Shown here in pieces: positions 21,927 to 33,533 of a DNA stretch of 64,000 bases; within the stretch, counting starts at the first letter, position 1; each line of letters opens with the position of its first letter. Under the pieces are notes generated by a model. It ran no database searches. It worked only from the letters and a program-made list of their open reading frames with translations, and had not been told where the DNA came from. This DNA comes from Tetracentron sinense (lineage: Eukaryota > Streptophyta > Magnoliopsida > Trochodendrales > Trochodendraceae). The DNA lies in contig CM026567.1 in assembly GCA_015143295.1 (NCBI GenBank), positions 10,062,416 through 10,126,415 on the forward strand, read 5' to 3'. The translations under genes and the position numbers were made by a program.

Positions 21927-24900
21927 TTAGGTGAATAAATGTGGGTACTTTTCGCGGACTTCGGCTTCTCTCTCCCAAGTAGCCTCTTCTCTGGAGTGAT
22001 GCTCCCATTGCAAGAGTACAAGAGGAATGACCTTAGAACGCAAAACTTGCTCTTTCCGGTCCAAAATTTGCGCCGGTTGCTCTACTAGAGTCAAATCTTC
22101 CCGAATTTCTAACGGTTCCAAATGAATGACATGCGAAGGATCAGCAATGTACTTCCTCAACATAGAGATGTGAAAGACATTATGCACACCTTCCATGTGA
22201 GGTGGTAAGGCGACCCGATAAGCAACTTCCCCGACTCGGGTGATGATCTCAAAAGGACCCACATATCTCGGACTGAGCTTGCCTCGCTTGCCGAATCTCA
22301 TCACCCCCTTCGTAGGTGAGATCTTAACAAATACAAAATCTCCGACTTGGAACTCGAGATCTCTCCTCCGAGTATCGGCATAGCTCTTCTGTTTACTCTG
22401 AGCTGCTTTCAACCTCTCCCTGATCAACTGAACTCTATCCACAGTTTGACCAACGAGCTCGGGACCCAAAAGCTTCCTCTGACCAACTTCGTCCCAACAC
22501 AAAGGTGAACGACAACTCCTCCCATAAAGTGCTTCAAACGGAGCCATCTGAATGCTAGCTTGATAGCTGTTGTTGTAGGCAAACTCAACCAACGGCAAGT
22601 GATCAACCCAATTACCCTGAAAGTCTAACATGCAAGCTCGTAGCATGTCCTCTATGATCTGGTTCACTCTTTCAGTTTGCCCATCTGTCTGCGGATGAAA
22701 TGCCGTACTAAAATCCAAATGGGAACCCATGGCCTGCTGAAAACTCTTCCAGAATCTGGATGTAAATCTCGGATCTCGATCAGAAACAATGCTAACTGGC
22801 ACTCCATGCAAACGAACTATCTCTTTGATATAGAGGTTAGCCAATTGATTGGAGTTGAAAGTGGTCTGATATGGAAGAAAATGAGCTGATTTAGTCAATC
22901 GGTCAACCACAACCCAAATGGCATCAAAGTTCTTGGCCGTCTTTGGCAAACCAACAACGAAATCCATGGAGATATTTTCCCACTTCCACTCGGGAATAGG
23001 AAGAGACTGAAGAAGTCCTGCCGGTCTCCTGTGTTCGGCCTTCACTTGCTGACACACCAAACACTTAGATACAAAGGTAGCCACATCCTTCTTCATACCT
23101 CTCCACCAAAAATACTTCTTGAGGTTCTGGTACATCTTAGTACCTCCCGGATGCACGGTGTACTTGGACTTGTGTGCTTCATCCAGAATCTCTCTTCTTA
23201 AATCCTCATCATCCGGAACACAAAGTCTACCCTTGAAACAAACTCCACCATGTCCCCAAGAGAAATCCTCAAACCCGCTGCTAAGCGACTTATTCATAGC
23301 CGCGTGCAGTTCTCCATCATTCCACTGCAGATCTTTAATCCTGTCCAATAAGGTTGGCCTGACCATAATGTTAGCCAACAAGGCTCCAGAAGCTCCCACA
23401 CTGAAACCTGCATCAAGGCTAGACACCTCTTCTAGTAGCTTCCATTCTTGGACCATCAAGTGTGCCAAGACCCCAGTAGGTCTCCTACTTAGAGCATCTG
23501 CTACTACATTCGCTTTCCCCGGGTGGTACTGGATAGAACAATCATAATCCTTGAGGAATTCTACCCAACGACGCTGCCTCAAATTTAGCTCTTTCTGCGA
23601 GAATAAATACTTTAGACTTTTGTGGTCGGTGAAAACTTCAAACTGCGCACCGTACAAGTAGTGTCTCCAGATCTTAAGAGCAAAAACCAAGGCTGCTAAC
23701 TCCAAATCATGGGTAGGATAGTTCTTCTCGTGGTCTTTCAACTGCCGAGAAGCATTTGCAATCACCTTCCCGTGTTGCATAAGAACACAACCTAACCCAA
23801 CGAGTGATGCGTCACTATACACCACAAAATCTTCACTACCCGATCGAACAGTCAAGATCGGAGCGATGGTGAGACGCTTCTTCAACTCGAGAAAACTCTT
23901 CTCACATTTCTCATTCCACTCGAATCTAGCGTTCTTTCGAGTTAGATGAGTAAGCGGAGCTGCCAAACTGGAAAATCCTTCTACAAATCTTCGATAATAT
24001 CCAGCTAGGCCCAAGAAACTTCGAACCTCTGTAACACTCTTAGGTCTCCCCCATCCTTCCACTGCTTCTATCTTAGCAGGGTCAACTGAAATCCCCTCTT
24101 CTGACACCACATGGCCTAGAAATGCTACTTTTTCTAGCCAAAACTCGCATTTGCTAAGCTTAGCATATAGCTTATGCTCACGGAGTGTCTTCAGGGTGAT
24201 CCTGAGATGCATCTCATGCTCCTTCTGTGTCCTGGAGTACACTAAAATGTCATCCACAAACACGATCACAAAGCGGTCCAGAGTCGGCTTGAAGATCCTG
24301 TTCATGAGATCCATGAATGCTGCCGGAGCATTTGTCAAACCGAATGGCATGACTAAGAATTCAAAATGCCCATATCTGGTCCTGAAAGCAGACTTAGGCA
24401 CATCTTCCGCCTTTATCTTCAGCTGATGGTAGCCTGACCTCAAATCAATCTTGGAGAAATACTTAGCTCCTTGCAACGGATCAAACAAGTCATCGATCCT
24501 AGGTAAAGGATATTTGTTCTTGATGGTGACCTTGTTCAGTTGCCGATAGTCGATGCACATCCTCATCGAACCATGCTTCTTCTTCACAAACAAAATAGGA
24601 GCTCCCCAAGGTGATACACTTGGGCGGATAAATCCAAGACCAAGCAATTCGTCAATCTGCTCCTTAAGCTCTTTCAGCTCTGCTGGAGCCATCCTATATG
24701 GCGCTTTAGAGATGGGTGCCGTACCCGGAGCCAACTCAATAGCAAACTCTACTTCTCTATCTGGCGGCAAACCCGGTAAGTCATTGGGAAATACATACAT
24801 AAATTCCTCTACAACTGGAATACTCGAGGAATCTGGTGCTTCCGAGGTAGTAAGACTCAATGCCGCGAAACGAGCTAAGTCCTTCTTCTTCAACCCTTGG

Positions 24901-25043
24901 AAACGAAAAGAGGGCTCACTGATTGGTCTAAAGTTGACTACCTTCCCAAAACAGTCAACACGCCCATGGTATTTGGAAAGCCAATCCATGCCTAAAATGA
25001 CGTCAAAGTCTTGGAACTCAAGGACAATCAGATCAGCTGGCAT
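21927..25043 (-). CDS. pol of D: RT, RNase H, integrase, chromodomain-like end (1038 aa)
   Basis: One open frame of 1038 residues. The protease tail ([12 protein letters not shown], near 20) is followed by RT at about 110-330, with [22 protein letters not shown] and the FVDD active site near 262-265. RNase H is at about 395-510 ([26 protein letters not shown]). The integrase zinc-binding end lies near 625-680 ([11 protein letters not shown]). The catalytic core has [21 protein letters not shown] and DGQTERVNQ. The [10 protein letters not shown] block and a chromodomain-like tail ([26 protein letters not shown]) close it. The tail marks it as a chromovirus. This is the best preserved protein in the window. 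Confidence 0.95.
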   Translation of the reverse strand: MPADLIVLEFQDFDVILGMDWLSKYHGRVDCFGKVVNFRPISEPSFRFQGLKKKDLARFAALSLTTSEAPDSSSIPVVEEFMYVFPNDLPGLPPDREVEFAIELAPGTAPISKAPYRMAPAELKELKEQIDELLGLGFIRPSVSPWGAPILFVKKKHGSMRMCIDYRQLNKVTIKNKYPLPRIDDLFDPLQGAKYFSKIDLRSGYHQLKIKAEDVPKSAFRTRYGHFEFLVMPFGLTNAPAAFMDLMNRIFKPTLDRFVIVFVDDILVYSRTQKEHEMHLRITLKTLREHKLYAKLSKCEFWLEKVAFLGHVVSEEGISVDPAKIEAVEGWGRPKSVTEVRSFLGLAGYYRRFVEGFSSLAAPLTHLTRKNARFEWNEKCEKSFLELKKRLTIAPILTVRSGSEDFVVYSDASLVGLGCVLMQHGKVIANASRQLKDHEKNYPTHDLELAALVFALKIWRHYLYGAQFEVFTDHKSLKYLFSQKELNLRQRRWVEFLKDYDCSIQYHPGKANVVADALSRRPTGVLAHLMVQEWKLLEEVSSLDAGFSVGASGALLANIMVRPTLLDRIKDLQWNDGELHAAMNKSLSSGFEDFSWGHGGVCFKGRLCVPDDEDLRREILDEAHKSKYTVHPGGTKMYQNLKKYFWWRGMKKDVATFVSKCLVCQQVKAEHRRPAGLLQSLPIPEWKWENISMDFVVGLPKTAKNFDAIWVVVDRLTKSAHFLPYQTTFNSNQLANLYIKEIVRLHGVPVSIVSDRDPRFTSRFWKSFQQAMGSHLDFSTAFHPQTDGQTERVNQIIEDMLRACMLDFQGNWVDHLPLVEFAYNNSYQASIQMAPFEALYGRSCRSPLCWDEVGQRKLLGPELVGQTVDRVQLIRERLKAAQSKQKSYADTRRRDLEFQVGDFVFVKISPTKGVMRFGKRGKLSPRYVGPFEIITRVGEVAYRVALPPHMEGVHNVFHISMLRKYIADPSHVIHLEPLEIREDLTLVEQPAQILDRKEQVLRSKVIPLVLLQWEHHSREEATWEREAEVREKYPHLFT

Positions 25044-25249
25044 CTCTTTCTGACCTACTCGAATATCACAAGCTCAATAGACCTTATCAGTAATAACTGA
25101 AGTACCAACAGGAGTAGTGATAGACAATTCACGATCTAACAGACTTGGCTCAATCGGAAACTCTCGTGCAAAACTAGGTGTGACGAAGGAGTGAGTGGAA
25201 CCAGTATCGATCAAAACATGAGCGAGGAAATCATTTATCAACAATGAGC
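25044..25249 (-). CDS. Protease region of D
   Basis: The aspartic protease block contains [19 protein letters not shown] with the DTGST active-site motif, then [18 protein letters not shown]. It cleaves the polyprotein. The rest of the domain ([18 protein letters not shown]) lies at the start of the pol frame. Confidence 0.85.
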
Positions 25250-25384
25250 CTGAATTAATACACAAAGCTGATTTGTCAAATCATGAATACATACATGCAT
25301 CATACATCATACCAGATAACATTTAATATCACACACATAGCATCAGAACAATATTTTAATTGACTAAAACACAAATAAACGTAC
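25250..25384 (-). other. Intron-like interval between gag and protease in D (135 bp)
   Basis: On the minus strand the interval begins GTACGTTTATTTG and ends TTAATTCAG. It is AT-rich, non-coding and lies between the last gag block and the first protease block. E (39340-39474, also 135 bp) and K (63416-63544, 129 bp) have such an interval at the same place with GT and AG ends. Splicing is known in some plant Ty3/gypsy groups. For this family it is my inference. Confidence 0.6.
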
Positions 25385-26587
25385 CCTGCACAACGTCGTC
25401 GGATGCCTGTGCATCTCGCTCCGAGGTAGCAAACACTCGACCCTGAGCTGGCTGGTGAGGCTGCTGAGGTCTAGGACCCTGTGGTGGCCTCTGCTGTGTA
25501 GACTGCCTACCTGGGGGCCTGACTCCCTGTGGCTGAGTCAACTGAATCCCCTGCTGAATGCGGAGTGGGCAATCTCGGATCCGGTGTGAGACCTCTCCAC
25601 AATGGAAACAACCTCCAGTAATTGCCCTACACTCTCCTACTCTGTGCCTCTTTCCGCACTGGCGGCATGCATCAAACAGCTGAATGCCGTAGTAGGCGGA
25701 GCCACCTGAGCTGCTCGTGGGGCTACCTGAATCGGCCTCTGATAAGGGGTAGGCCTAGCAATCGGTATAGGACCCGACACCCCTGGCCTCTTGTCCAGAG
25801 GACCAAACCTACCTGCTTGCAACTTCTCCCTCTTCTTCAACAATTCTTCTGAATTCTTCTCAGCTATCAAGGCGCGCTGATACACCTCCCTACATGTCTC
25901 AAGCTAAAGTATCGAAACTTTCTCCCGAATAAAATCCTTCAAACCTCGCTCAAACCTCTTTGCCTTCATTCTCTCCGTAGCAATCAAGTGAGGAGCGAAC
26001 CTAGAAAGCTCTACAAACTTGGCCTCATACTCGGCCACTGACATCCTTCTTTGCTCCAAGGTAGAGAATTCAATCTCCTTCTGATCTCTCACAAACACTG
26101 GAAAGTATCTCTCGTAGAAAATGTCGAGAAACTCTCCCCAAGTCCACTCCTGTCCAGCTCGCACCTCATTCCTCTGTCTAGATGCAGCCCTCCACCAATG
26201 CTCCGCTTGACCTTCTATGACGAAGGAGGCCCATTTCACCCTCTGCTCATCGGTAGCCTCAAGCACGGTTAAAATCTTCTCTAATTGCATGATCAACAAC
26301 TCGGCAACTGAGGGGTCTGTACTACCATAGAAGGCTGGAGGATTCATCCTTCTAAAAGCTTCCACTCCGTTGTGACGGGGTGGGTGAACATCGATCTGCC
26401 TCTCCTGTCTAGCTTGACCAGGTGCTAGCAATGCAGTTTGCTGAGCCATAATTTCAGCCTGCCTCTCCATGGCTGCAGCTATAGCTTCCATAGCCCGACT
26501 CACATTGGCTTGGGAAGCACCATCTGGGGAATCCCCATCAGTCACACTGCCTCCTCCATTCCTATGGTTTCTTCCACCCCTTCTCAT
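25385..26587 (-). CDS. gag region of D
   Basis: Gag forms the particle and packages element RNA. On the minus strand it starts MRRGGRNHRNGGGSVTDGD. It holds the retrotransposon gag domain (MNPPAFYGSTDP, EHWWRAASRQRNEV, FLDIFYERYFP, ERGLKDFIREK). A CCHC-bearing region follows (MHAASAERGTE region to the CFHCGE-type knuckle near 25600). The tail contains GRVFATSERDAQASDDVVQG. The region has a small number of breaks. It ends at an intron-like interval before the protease. Confidence 0.85.
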
Positions 26588-26868
26588 GCTTACAATCCTG
26601 AGAAGAAGAAAACAATCTATTTAGAACACACTCACATAAATTCCTAAGTCTACGCTTAATCAAAACTCAATCCTCAACAATTTTAAAGTCCTGAACTTGA
26701 TGTTGCTTTCCTAAGGTTGACATCTTCCTATACCCTATACTTAATACCTTAGCCTTAAGGGCTCTCATGCCTTGTGCTTTGATTGATATCCTCTGGTATC
26801 AGACCCGGAGTGACATAACATGACTCCTACTAAGAAGACAATTTAGCCCAAAGAACCTAATGCCTAGG

Positions 26869-26880
26869 GCTCTGATACCA
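26869..26880 (-). other. Primer-binding site of D (tRNA-iMet type)
   Basis: TGGTATCAGAGC on the minus strand, four bases inside the 5' LTR. This is the classic site complementary to initiator methionine tRNA. Confidence 0.93.
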
Positions 26881-26884
26881 CCTC

Positions 26885-29358
26885 TGTAACGACCCCAAAA
26901 TCCTAACAAGGCTAAAATAGGATTTTGGAATCGTCACATTCACTTAACCCTGCTTAAAACATGCATACAAGGCTACTACACGAGTTTTCAAAAATGAGAG
27001 TAATAAAATTCCGATATATATAACCCAAACCAACTAAATAACACGAGTCTATAGTCAACAATTACAACTACTAAAAACCAAAGAGTCTGATATACAACCA
27101 TAAAAGTCTACTGAGCAACATCCTCTAAAAGTCAATTACAAAACTCTCTCAATGAAAGGAAATGTAAACTAAGAGGTGTAGCGGCCCAAGTCTCCAGCTC
27201 CCTCCTCAAAAGGCTCACCTTCACCTCCTTCCTCTGTGTATGCTTCCTCAACCCACGGCTCCGCCGTGTACTCCTGCTCTAAACCTGCCAAGACAAAGTC
27301 CGGCTGAGTACAAGGGTACTCAGTGTATATAAAATCCAATCAACAATAATAATATACCTGCACTTAGTCAGAAACATATCCAATAGCATAATAACATAAT
27401 CAGAGTGCGGAAGAACGTGTGCGCATATACATCATATCATCACCTTGACTCGTGTACTTGTGAGAATTTTAGACTTAGAAAACCATACACTTATGAGATA
27501 CTTATGCTTACAAGACCACGTGCTTGTGAGATGCTTATGCTTATGCTTATGCACTTATTCAGATCATACAAGGATGAGACATGCCGTTCTTGGCGGATAC
27601 GGACCATGCCTTATGCACTTATTCAGATCACACAGAAATAAGACATGCCGTTCTTGGCGGATACGGACCATGCCTTAGAAATCAGGTTGACATGCCGTTC
27701 TTGGAGGATACGGACCATGTCATGCTTATGCTTATTCAGAATGTCATACATATGCCATACCCATGCTTGTGGTCCACATGTGTGACTTGTGAGACTCTTA
27801 TCTTAACATACTCGTGCATATGTGCTTAAGTGTCGAAATTAACATTCGAGTTAGTAATTGCTTAGATTCCGACCTCCCACCATGGAAACTCCACTATACT
27901 GTCCCATACCAAATAGTTAGAGAATTCCCGGTCTGAGAGATGTTCCTCTAAGTTCTTACCTTCCCGACTATCAATTCTCAAGCAAGTAATGAAGTATACT
28001 TAACAAACAATCACATATATATTTCTTATCATAATTCTTAACATCATTTATAATCCATTTACCACCATTTCATAAAAGTATCATAGCATTTATTCTCACA
28101 GACATTTTCACAACCACCTTGAGTACACATAATATAATTCCATTGTTTCTCTACCTTTCCATGCATTCATCATATCATAATTTCATCCATACAATCCATA
28201 CATTCATCCACATCCACAATTAATCCCATCCTCCATACATTTCCCATCCTCCATACATTCTATCCACATTTTCAATCCACATATCTATCCATAATTAGCT
28301 TGCTTCTTAGAAAATTAGGGAAAATGCATCAAACATCTATTTCTACCATTCCTAACATCTTAACATTCACAAAACCTTAAAATAAAGTTGATTAGGATAG
28401 TATATCGACCTTAGGAATCCCTCCCTTGGATTCAAAACGCTCCCGAGACGATTTGGAGAAGCTTTGAGGACGATCTCCCAACTTCCTCTCAATCTTCTAG
28501 TAACCTCCTTCTCCAAGCAAAACCCTCTCTCAAAACCCTAGGGTTTCTCCCCCTTTTTGCCAAATTAGGTTAGAACTAGGTGGAGTATTTTAATATTTCG
28601 AGTAGGACCCCCTATTTATAGCCTCAAGGTCTGAGAACAAAATGACCAAAAAGCCCTTACTAAAAATCAGCAAAAATGCTCGAAGGACCGAGCGATCGGT
28701 GGTTATGACCGAGCGATCGGTTGCCTACCGATCGATCGGTGTTTATGACCGGGCGATCGGTCAAAAACACACTCTCTGGAAAATTTCCCCATACAAATTT
28801 TTGGACCAGTCGATAGATACCGATCGATCGGTTTTGGACCGATCGATCGCTGGTTCTGACCGAGCGATCGGTGCTCTATTTCAACTCATTTTACTGTTTT
28901 GGCCATAACTTTTTACTTGTTCATCGGATGTTGACGATTCAACTTGCGTTGGATTCGTCTCTCGAAAATGAACATTTTTGGCATTTTAGAATTTCCAATT
29001 TCCACTTAATTTATAAACTAAATTGTCCCCAAAGTTGACTGATCTGCATTTCCAATAAATAAAACCCACCATTGACTTGGCTTAAACTCAAAATGAGGAA
29101 AAACACTAAACATGAACCTCGAAGAGGGTTCCAACACCTTTCTAATGGTTCAAGAATCACTCAATTCCCGTGAACGGTGCCAAAACTAGAGCTTCCTAAA
29201 GTTTAGGATGTGCTATGACATTCATCCGTTACAAGTTGATTAAGCCTAATTTACATCACCATACTTAGATATAAATACACACACTTTAACACCTTATAAA
29301 GACTAAAATACCCTTAATGCAATGCACTAAAAACATGAAAAAGATTCGGGTCTCTACA
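26885..29358 (-). repeat. 5' LTR of D
   Basis: 2474 bp, on the sense strand starting TGTAGAGACCC and ending GGGGTCGTTACA. From the start it carries the conserved U3 block (29002-28896), the palindrome array (28880-28683), a TATAAATA box (28620-28613) and three CATGCCGTTCTTGG repeats (27720-27575). Confidence 0.95.
28683..29002 (-). promoter_or_regulatory. U3 block plus palindrome array, D 5' LTR
   Basis: Same arrangement as the 3' LTR, with only a few base differences. It lies directly upstream of the TATAAATA box at 28613-28620 in the sense direction, as expected for an upstream control region of the active LTR. Confidence 0.85.
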
Positions 29359-30028
29359 GAGGGCTTTCTTCAACCTAGGAGTTGTTCAATGGTAAGTAAT
29401 TCTACTAATTAACCTTGCTATCTTGCAATTAGTAAAAGTATGTTTTAAATGGTGATTTAGCTTATTATGATGAAAATGGTGGAAGTATTATTTTGGGGTA
29501 AACTATATTATGATCAAAGGAATAACTAAGGTTTATGATTTTGGGGGGTTTTTCAATAAAAGGACCAATATGGTGATACTTGTGTGAGATTATTAATATT
29601 CCCTAATAAAGCATGATTTTAAGTATGATGTGATGAATTAGGCTTAAAAGCCATGGTATTGATGATGTGAGGGAATGAAGGGAAATATGCTAGGTTCTAG
29701 AATTATCCAATGATGCTACAATGCTAATATGTCTTGTATGAATTCATATTAGTTGTTTAAAGTTTTCAAGATATATATATATATACATGATGATGCTCAC
29801 AAGCACTCCACGCACGATAAGTTTTGCACGATCAAGTGTTCTCATAAGCATGTATTTCAAGAGTCATGAACAAGGTTTTTCAAAGGCAATTCATACAAGA
29901 GAAGCATAAGCATTTGATAGCCAAAATTTGGGATGGTATTTCTCAGATCGATCACTTCAAGTACTCATAAGAATTTCATAAGTCTAAGATCTTGCATATT
30001 GTCTCCAAGGATCATAAGCTCACAAGAA

Positions 30029-30265
30029 TAAGCTAGTGGGACGGCCCAAACAATGCCACTAACCATTTGATATTCCCAAGCTACTTTGGGTGGGTGTTTC
30101 GTGGGATGGTACGAAGGGCACCACTAGGGAAGAACTTGTAAGAACTCGTAAGCTGGTGGGACAGACCGAGGAGCTCCACTAACCAATTGATATTCCCAAG
30201 CTACTTTGGGTGGGTGTTTAGTGGGATGGTACGAAAGGTGCCATTAATGAAGAACTCATAAGAAC
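30029..30265 (+). repeat. Two 120-bp tandem repeats in F R/U5
   Basis: Units begin at 30029 and 30149. Both contain TGGGTGGGTGTTT, GTGGGATGGTACGAA and CCAAGCTACTTTGGG. Confidence 0.85.
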
Positions 30266-32039
30266 TCGTATGCTCACAAGAAAAGTTATAAGAACTCGAA
30301 AACTTACAAGAACTCATAAGAAAACACGAGACTCACAAGCATTCATAATAACTCATAAGCATGCATAAGACGGTATTTTGCATGAAAAGAACAAGTTTTA
30401 AGAAAGGTTTTCCATGATAGGATTTTAAGCATGAACTCATTATTTGTATTCTCTTACGTACTTGTATGCAATATTATAATTATGATAGCATTGTTAGCTA
30501 GTAGTTTTGGCTTGCTGAGTATTCCATGCTCAGCCGTACATATTATGTTGGTAGGTACACGGGTTTCTTTTGACATCTATGCCCCAACCCTTGGATAGAG
30601 GAAGACTATGGCAAAGAGGAGCCATATATGGAGCCTCAGGAGGAGGCAAGGGACTTAGACCATTGGCCCTTTTAGGGTGATTATTGAGAGAGAAAGAGAG
30701 AGCATTACCATTTTATATTTTGATAGGTGGGCATGTCCACCTCTACTTTTGTTTTGTGTTGTAGAGACTTGGAATACAGATTATATATAGAAAAGAAATT
30801 TTTGGATTACGCTTCCGCACTTTGTTATAAGCTTCCGCATTACTTTATGATTTCATTATGTCATGTGTGGGATATTATTACAGGACGGTTTGGTATCGGA
30901 TATGACGCATCACAAGCCCAAGTATCCCTAACTCCTAGGGGGTATTTTGGGTTGTGACAGTTCTGAACCCACAGGGGTGAAGAGGGAAGTCCAATGAATG
31001 TTCTGGGCCTTTGGTGGGCCTATGGGAAGGTCTGGAATGGGCCCAAAGTGGGCCCGAACCCACTGTATTCGATAACTCTGTCTACCGCCATTCTTGACAG
31101 TCTCTGGTTTAGGGTGTGTTAACCACGGTTAAACAGTAAGATGAACCTGGGAATGACCAGGGTAGATAGAAGAGAGGCAGTAGGACTTAACCATGGCCCT
31201 GAAATGGACCAGGGCCCCACCCAAGTGGGTGCAATAGTGCTGCAAAAATAAAAGGCAGGAATGGTGGTAATTATTCTACCGCCATTCCTGGATTTTTCTA
31301 GAAATGAGAATTTCCCCTATGGGGGCTGCACCAGTGGGTTTCGGGGAATCCCTCATGGCTTGGGGGATCCCTAGAAGCCTAAGGGAGGTCTGGAGTGGTG
31401 TGGGGTCTTGTAACTTGTGGCTTAAACCTCAAGGGTATTCCCCCACACCTATGAGGAAGGTGGGGGGAACCTTGTCCTTGGCTTAGAAGTGTCGAAGAAG
31501 AAAGAAAAGAAATGTGGGACTCCTGGAATAGGACCAAAAGTCCCTTACAATGCTTTAACAGAAACTACAAAAGGGGTAGGGATGCTTACCCTACTGTTAG
31601 GTTGTAACAGTGGCTGAGGGGATCTGCTCACGGTGGTGTTGGTGCATAGGGCTGGTGCAAGGTTAGGAGAGGCCTAGGGATGCTCCTGGGAGGCTAAGAG
31701 GTGGTCTCAGGTGAAGAACCAGGGCTAGAGAAGGCAGGTTCTAGGCTAACCATTATCCAACAAGGTTTTTTTGTGGAAAATTTGGAGTCAGGATAAGCTT
31801 GGAGGAGGGGGGCTTCTTATAGGATTTAGGGGAGACTTAGGTGTGTTTAGGGGATTAATGGAAGGGTTCTAAACACTGGGAGGTGGAATGGAGGGTCACA
31901 GAAGGGCCAGCTACACTGCAAACAGAAAACTCAACAATAGCGGTAATGTTATTACCACCATTCCTAATTTAGCCTAAATCAGGAATGACAATGAAACCTT
32001 TACCGCCATTACTTGATTTTTGCTAAACCGAGCCCAACC

Positions 32040-32393
32040 CTCATACGATTGGCCTGATACACTATTCACTTTGGTAATTTGGCCATAACATTCAACTCGT
32101 TTGTCCGATTTTGATGATTCAACTTGCGTTGGATTCGTCTTTCGAAAAGGAACATTCCTGATGTTTCAGAATTTCCAATTTCTATTTTATTTATTTACTA
32201 AATTACCCCTAAAGTCGACTGATCCTCAAATGGGTTTCAGTAACTCGGGTTTTTGATATATTCGACTTAGGAATACTACTTCTTACCACTTAGAGTTGTT
32301 CAAAATTTCTCATTTCATAGAAATGGAAGATTACAAAGGCTTCATGCCTTGGCACGGGTCCCAACACATGGAAAAAAGTTCCGGGGCTCTACA
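32040..32393 (-). mobile_element. G: LTR fragment of the chromovirus-type family, in copy B LTR
   Basis: The right part (32078-32183) is another copy of the conserved U3 block. The unit ends GTTCCGGGGCTCTACA at 32393, matching the LTR edges of D, E and the 2930 solo LTR. The stretch GATATATTCGACTTAGGAAT also matches 5170-5190. The left boundary is not resolved and could lie as far as about 31600. The CGATCG palindromes are not seen here. Confidence 0.6.
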
Positions 32394-32754
32394 GTTATTA
32401 CCACCATTATTTGAAATTTCAAAATAAAGCAAGTGGGCCCCACTACACTGGGTTCTAAAAGCTTGTGGGCCCTTGTTTGGGGCCATAGAGTTTATAGGCT
32501 TCGGATTTGAGGGTTTTTGGGCCTTTGGGGTGAATTAGTGTTTACCTAGGGTTAGACTAGGGTTTAACTAGGGTTTTCCTAGGGTTAGTCTAGGGTTTTA
32601 CCTGAGATTAGGGTAAGTTATAGGGCTAGGCCAAGGGTTTGACCAGGGTTGATCAGGGTTTACCTAGGGCTTAAGGCTTGACTAGGACTCAGCTAGGGAA
32701 AACCATAGTTAATAATTTTTAACCATGGCAGGGTGTAAAAATTGGGTGCTTACA

Positions 32755-33533
32755 GCTGCCCCTCTTTGTCGAAGAGTGTCGGATTGGCAATTTGAATGAC
32801 AAAGACTGGAATCATCCTATTTTTATACCAAGATTGAATTTTAAGGGATGATGACATGCATGCATGCTTTGCAAGTGGTGCAATGAGTGATGTGCCTGCC
32901 TATATCTAGTGGAGATATGGGCGAGTTAGGAAAAGTGGGAATGGTTAAGGCCACTCTCTAGGGAATAAAGAGTAGTCTTTGTTACTTCTGCTGGAGATTG
33001 ATGAATGGTATGAAAGATAGCATGTCTCGGTGGCGCTAGCCAGATTGACGGTTATGGCATTATCCGGAGGTGCTTAGTCGAAACAAGCGAAGCACACGTG
33101 GAGTATCGAAAGAAAGACATGCGAGGTGCCAAAAAAGTACGTTATGCCGATGCTCACCTGGTACGTTATGTCGATGCTCACCTAGGATGTCAAAGACACA
33201 CGGAGTATCGAAAGGGGGACATGTGAGGTGCCAACAAAGTGCGTTATGTCGATGCTCACCTGGGATGTCGAAGACACACGAGATGTCGAAGGGGGACATT
33301 CGAGGTGCCGAAAAAGTACGTTATATCAATGCTCACCTGGGATGACGGAGACACGTGGGGTGTCGAAAGAGGGACATGCGAGGTGCCGACAAAGTGCATT
33401 ATGTCGATGCTCACCTGAGATATTGAAGACACGTGGGGTGTCGAAATGGGGGCATGTGAGGTGCCGAAAAAGTGTGTTGTCGATGCTAATCTAGGATGTC
33501 AAGACACATGGGGGTGTCGAAGGACAGACATGC
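32755..33533 (-). other. Copy B 3' untranslated region, LTR-proximal part
   Basis: It begins with the polypurine-type edge next to the LTR. The TCTTTGTCGAAGAGTGTC stretch matches copy A at 45998-46016. From about 33060 it turns into tandem repeats. Open frames of 80-90 codons in the array follow from the repeat and are not genes. Confidence 0.75.
33060..33533. repeat. Tandem repeats of about 75-78 bp in copy B (first part)
   Basis: Units contain GAGGTGCCGACAAAGTGC, ATGTCGATGCTCACCTGGGA and GTCGAAGACACACG. The spacing of the GAGGTGCC start is 73-78 bp for most units, with about six copies. Chromovirus E interrupts the array at 33533, and it resumes at 43325. Confidence 0.88.

Larger units (their letters stand above)
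19408..29358 (-). mobile_element. Chromovirus D (Ty3/gypsy, Tekay/Del-like), near-whole, TSD GAGGG
   Basis: A 9951-bp element has paired LTRs (19408-21883 and 26885-29358), a tRNA-iMet type primer site, a polypurine tract, gag, protease and a long pol with chromodomain-like end, all on the minus strand. GAGGG flanks it at 19403-19407 and 29359-29363, inside solo LTR F. The LTRs differ at about 15-20 sites by eye, near 0.8 percent. At a commonly used plant rate that suggests a few hundred thousand years. It looks close to whole, with about three or four breaks. The Tekay/Del assignment rests on motif style and the chromodomain and is moderate. Confidence 0.93.
18617..30959 (+). mobile_element. 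Copy F: solo LTR, TSD GTTCT, host of chromovirus D
   Basis: The unit starts TGTAGCACCCTGG at 18617 and ends GGGTTGTGACA at 30959. GTTCT lies on both sides (18612-18616 and 30960-30964). Without D it is about 2.39 kb, close to the 2377 bp of the solo LTR at 2930. The ends of the two match when one is reversed, so they are one family. Sense is plus, given two TATAAATA boxes at 19144 and 19235. It is inserted in the LTR of copy B and split by D at 19407/29359. Confidence 0.88.
17371..32754 (-). repeat. 3' LTR of copy B, interrupted
   Basis: The LTR pieces are 17371-18616 and 30965-32754. The ends are TGTAAGCACCC and GGGTCATTACA on the minus strand. Internal landmarks include a GTGGCGACTC-type block near the end (about 17525, reversed), as in the LTR of H. 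Repeated motifs GGCCNRGTAGGCCAAG (17890-18210), AACCATGGTT palindromes (18060-18390) and TACCGCCATT hairpins are present. No primer site lies outside 17371, consistent with a 3' LTR whose flank is the target. Confidence 0.8.

Noticed and set aside
23119-23547. Plus-strand open frames within D and E pol
   Set aside because: Shadows of the minus-strand pol frame. Only the minus-strand reading shows RT and integrase motifs.
31603-32393. Full 791-bp boundary for LTR fragment G starting at TGTAACAGTGG
   Set aside because: The left TG start lacks a matching target duplication with the right side (TAGGT against GTTAT), so the left boundary is left open.
32520-32730. TAGGGTTT-rich stretch as interstitial telomere
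   Set aside because: Motifs are irregular (CTAGGGTTTAACTAGGGTTTT and others), do not form a TTTAGGG array and belong to the copy B LTR, which has similar GGTTAGGG stretches elsewhere.
33070-33494. Cysteine-rich repeated open frames (MLSRNKRSTRGVSKERHARC type)
   Set aside because: Products of the copy B tandem repeat, seen in several frames and both strands.
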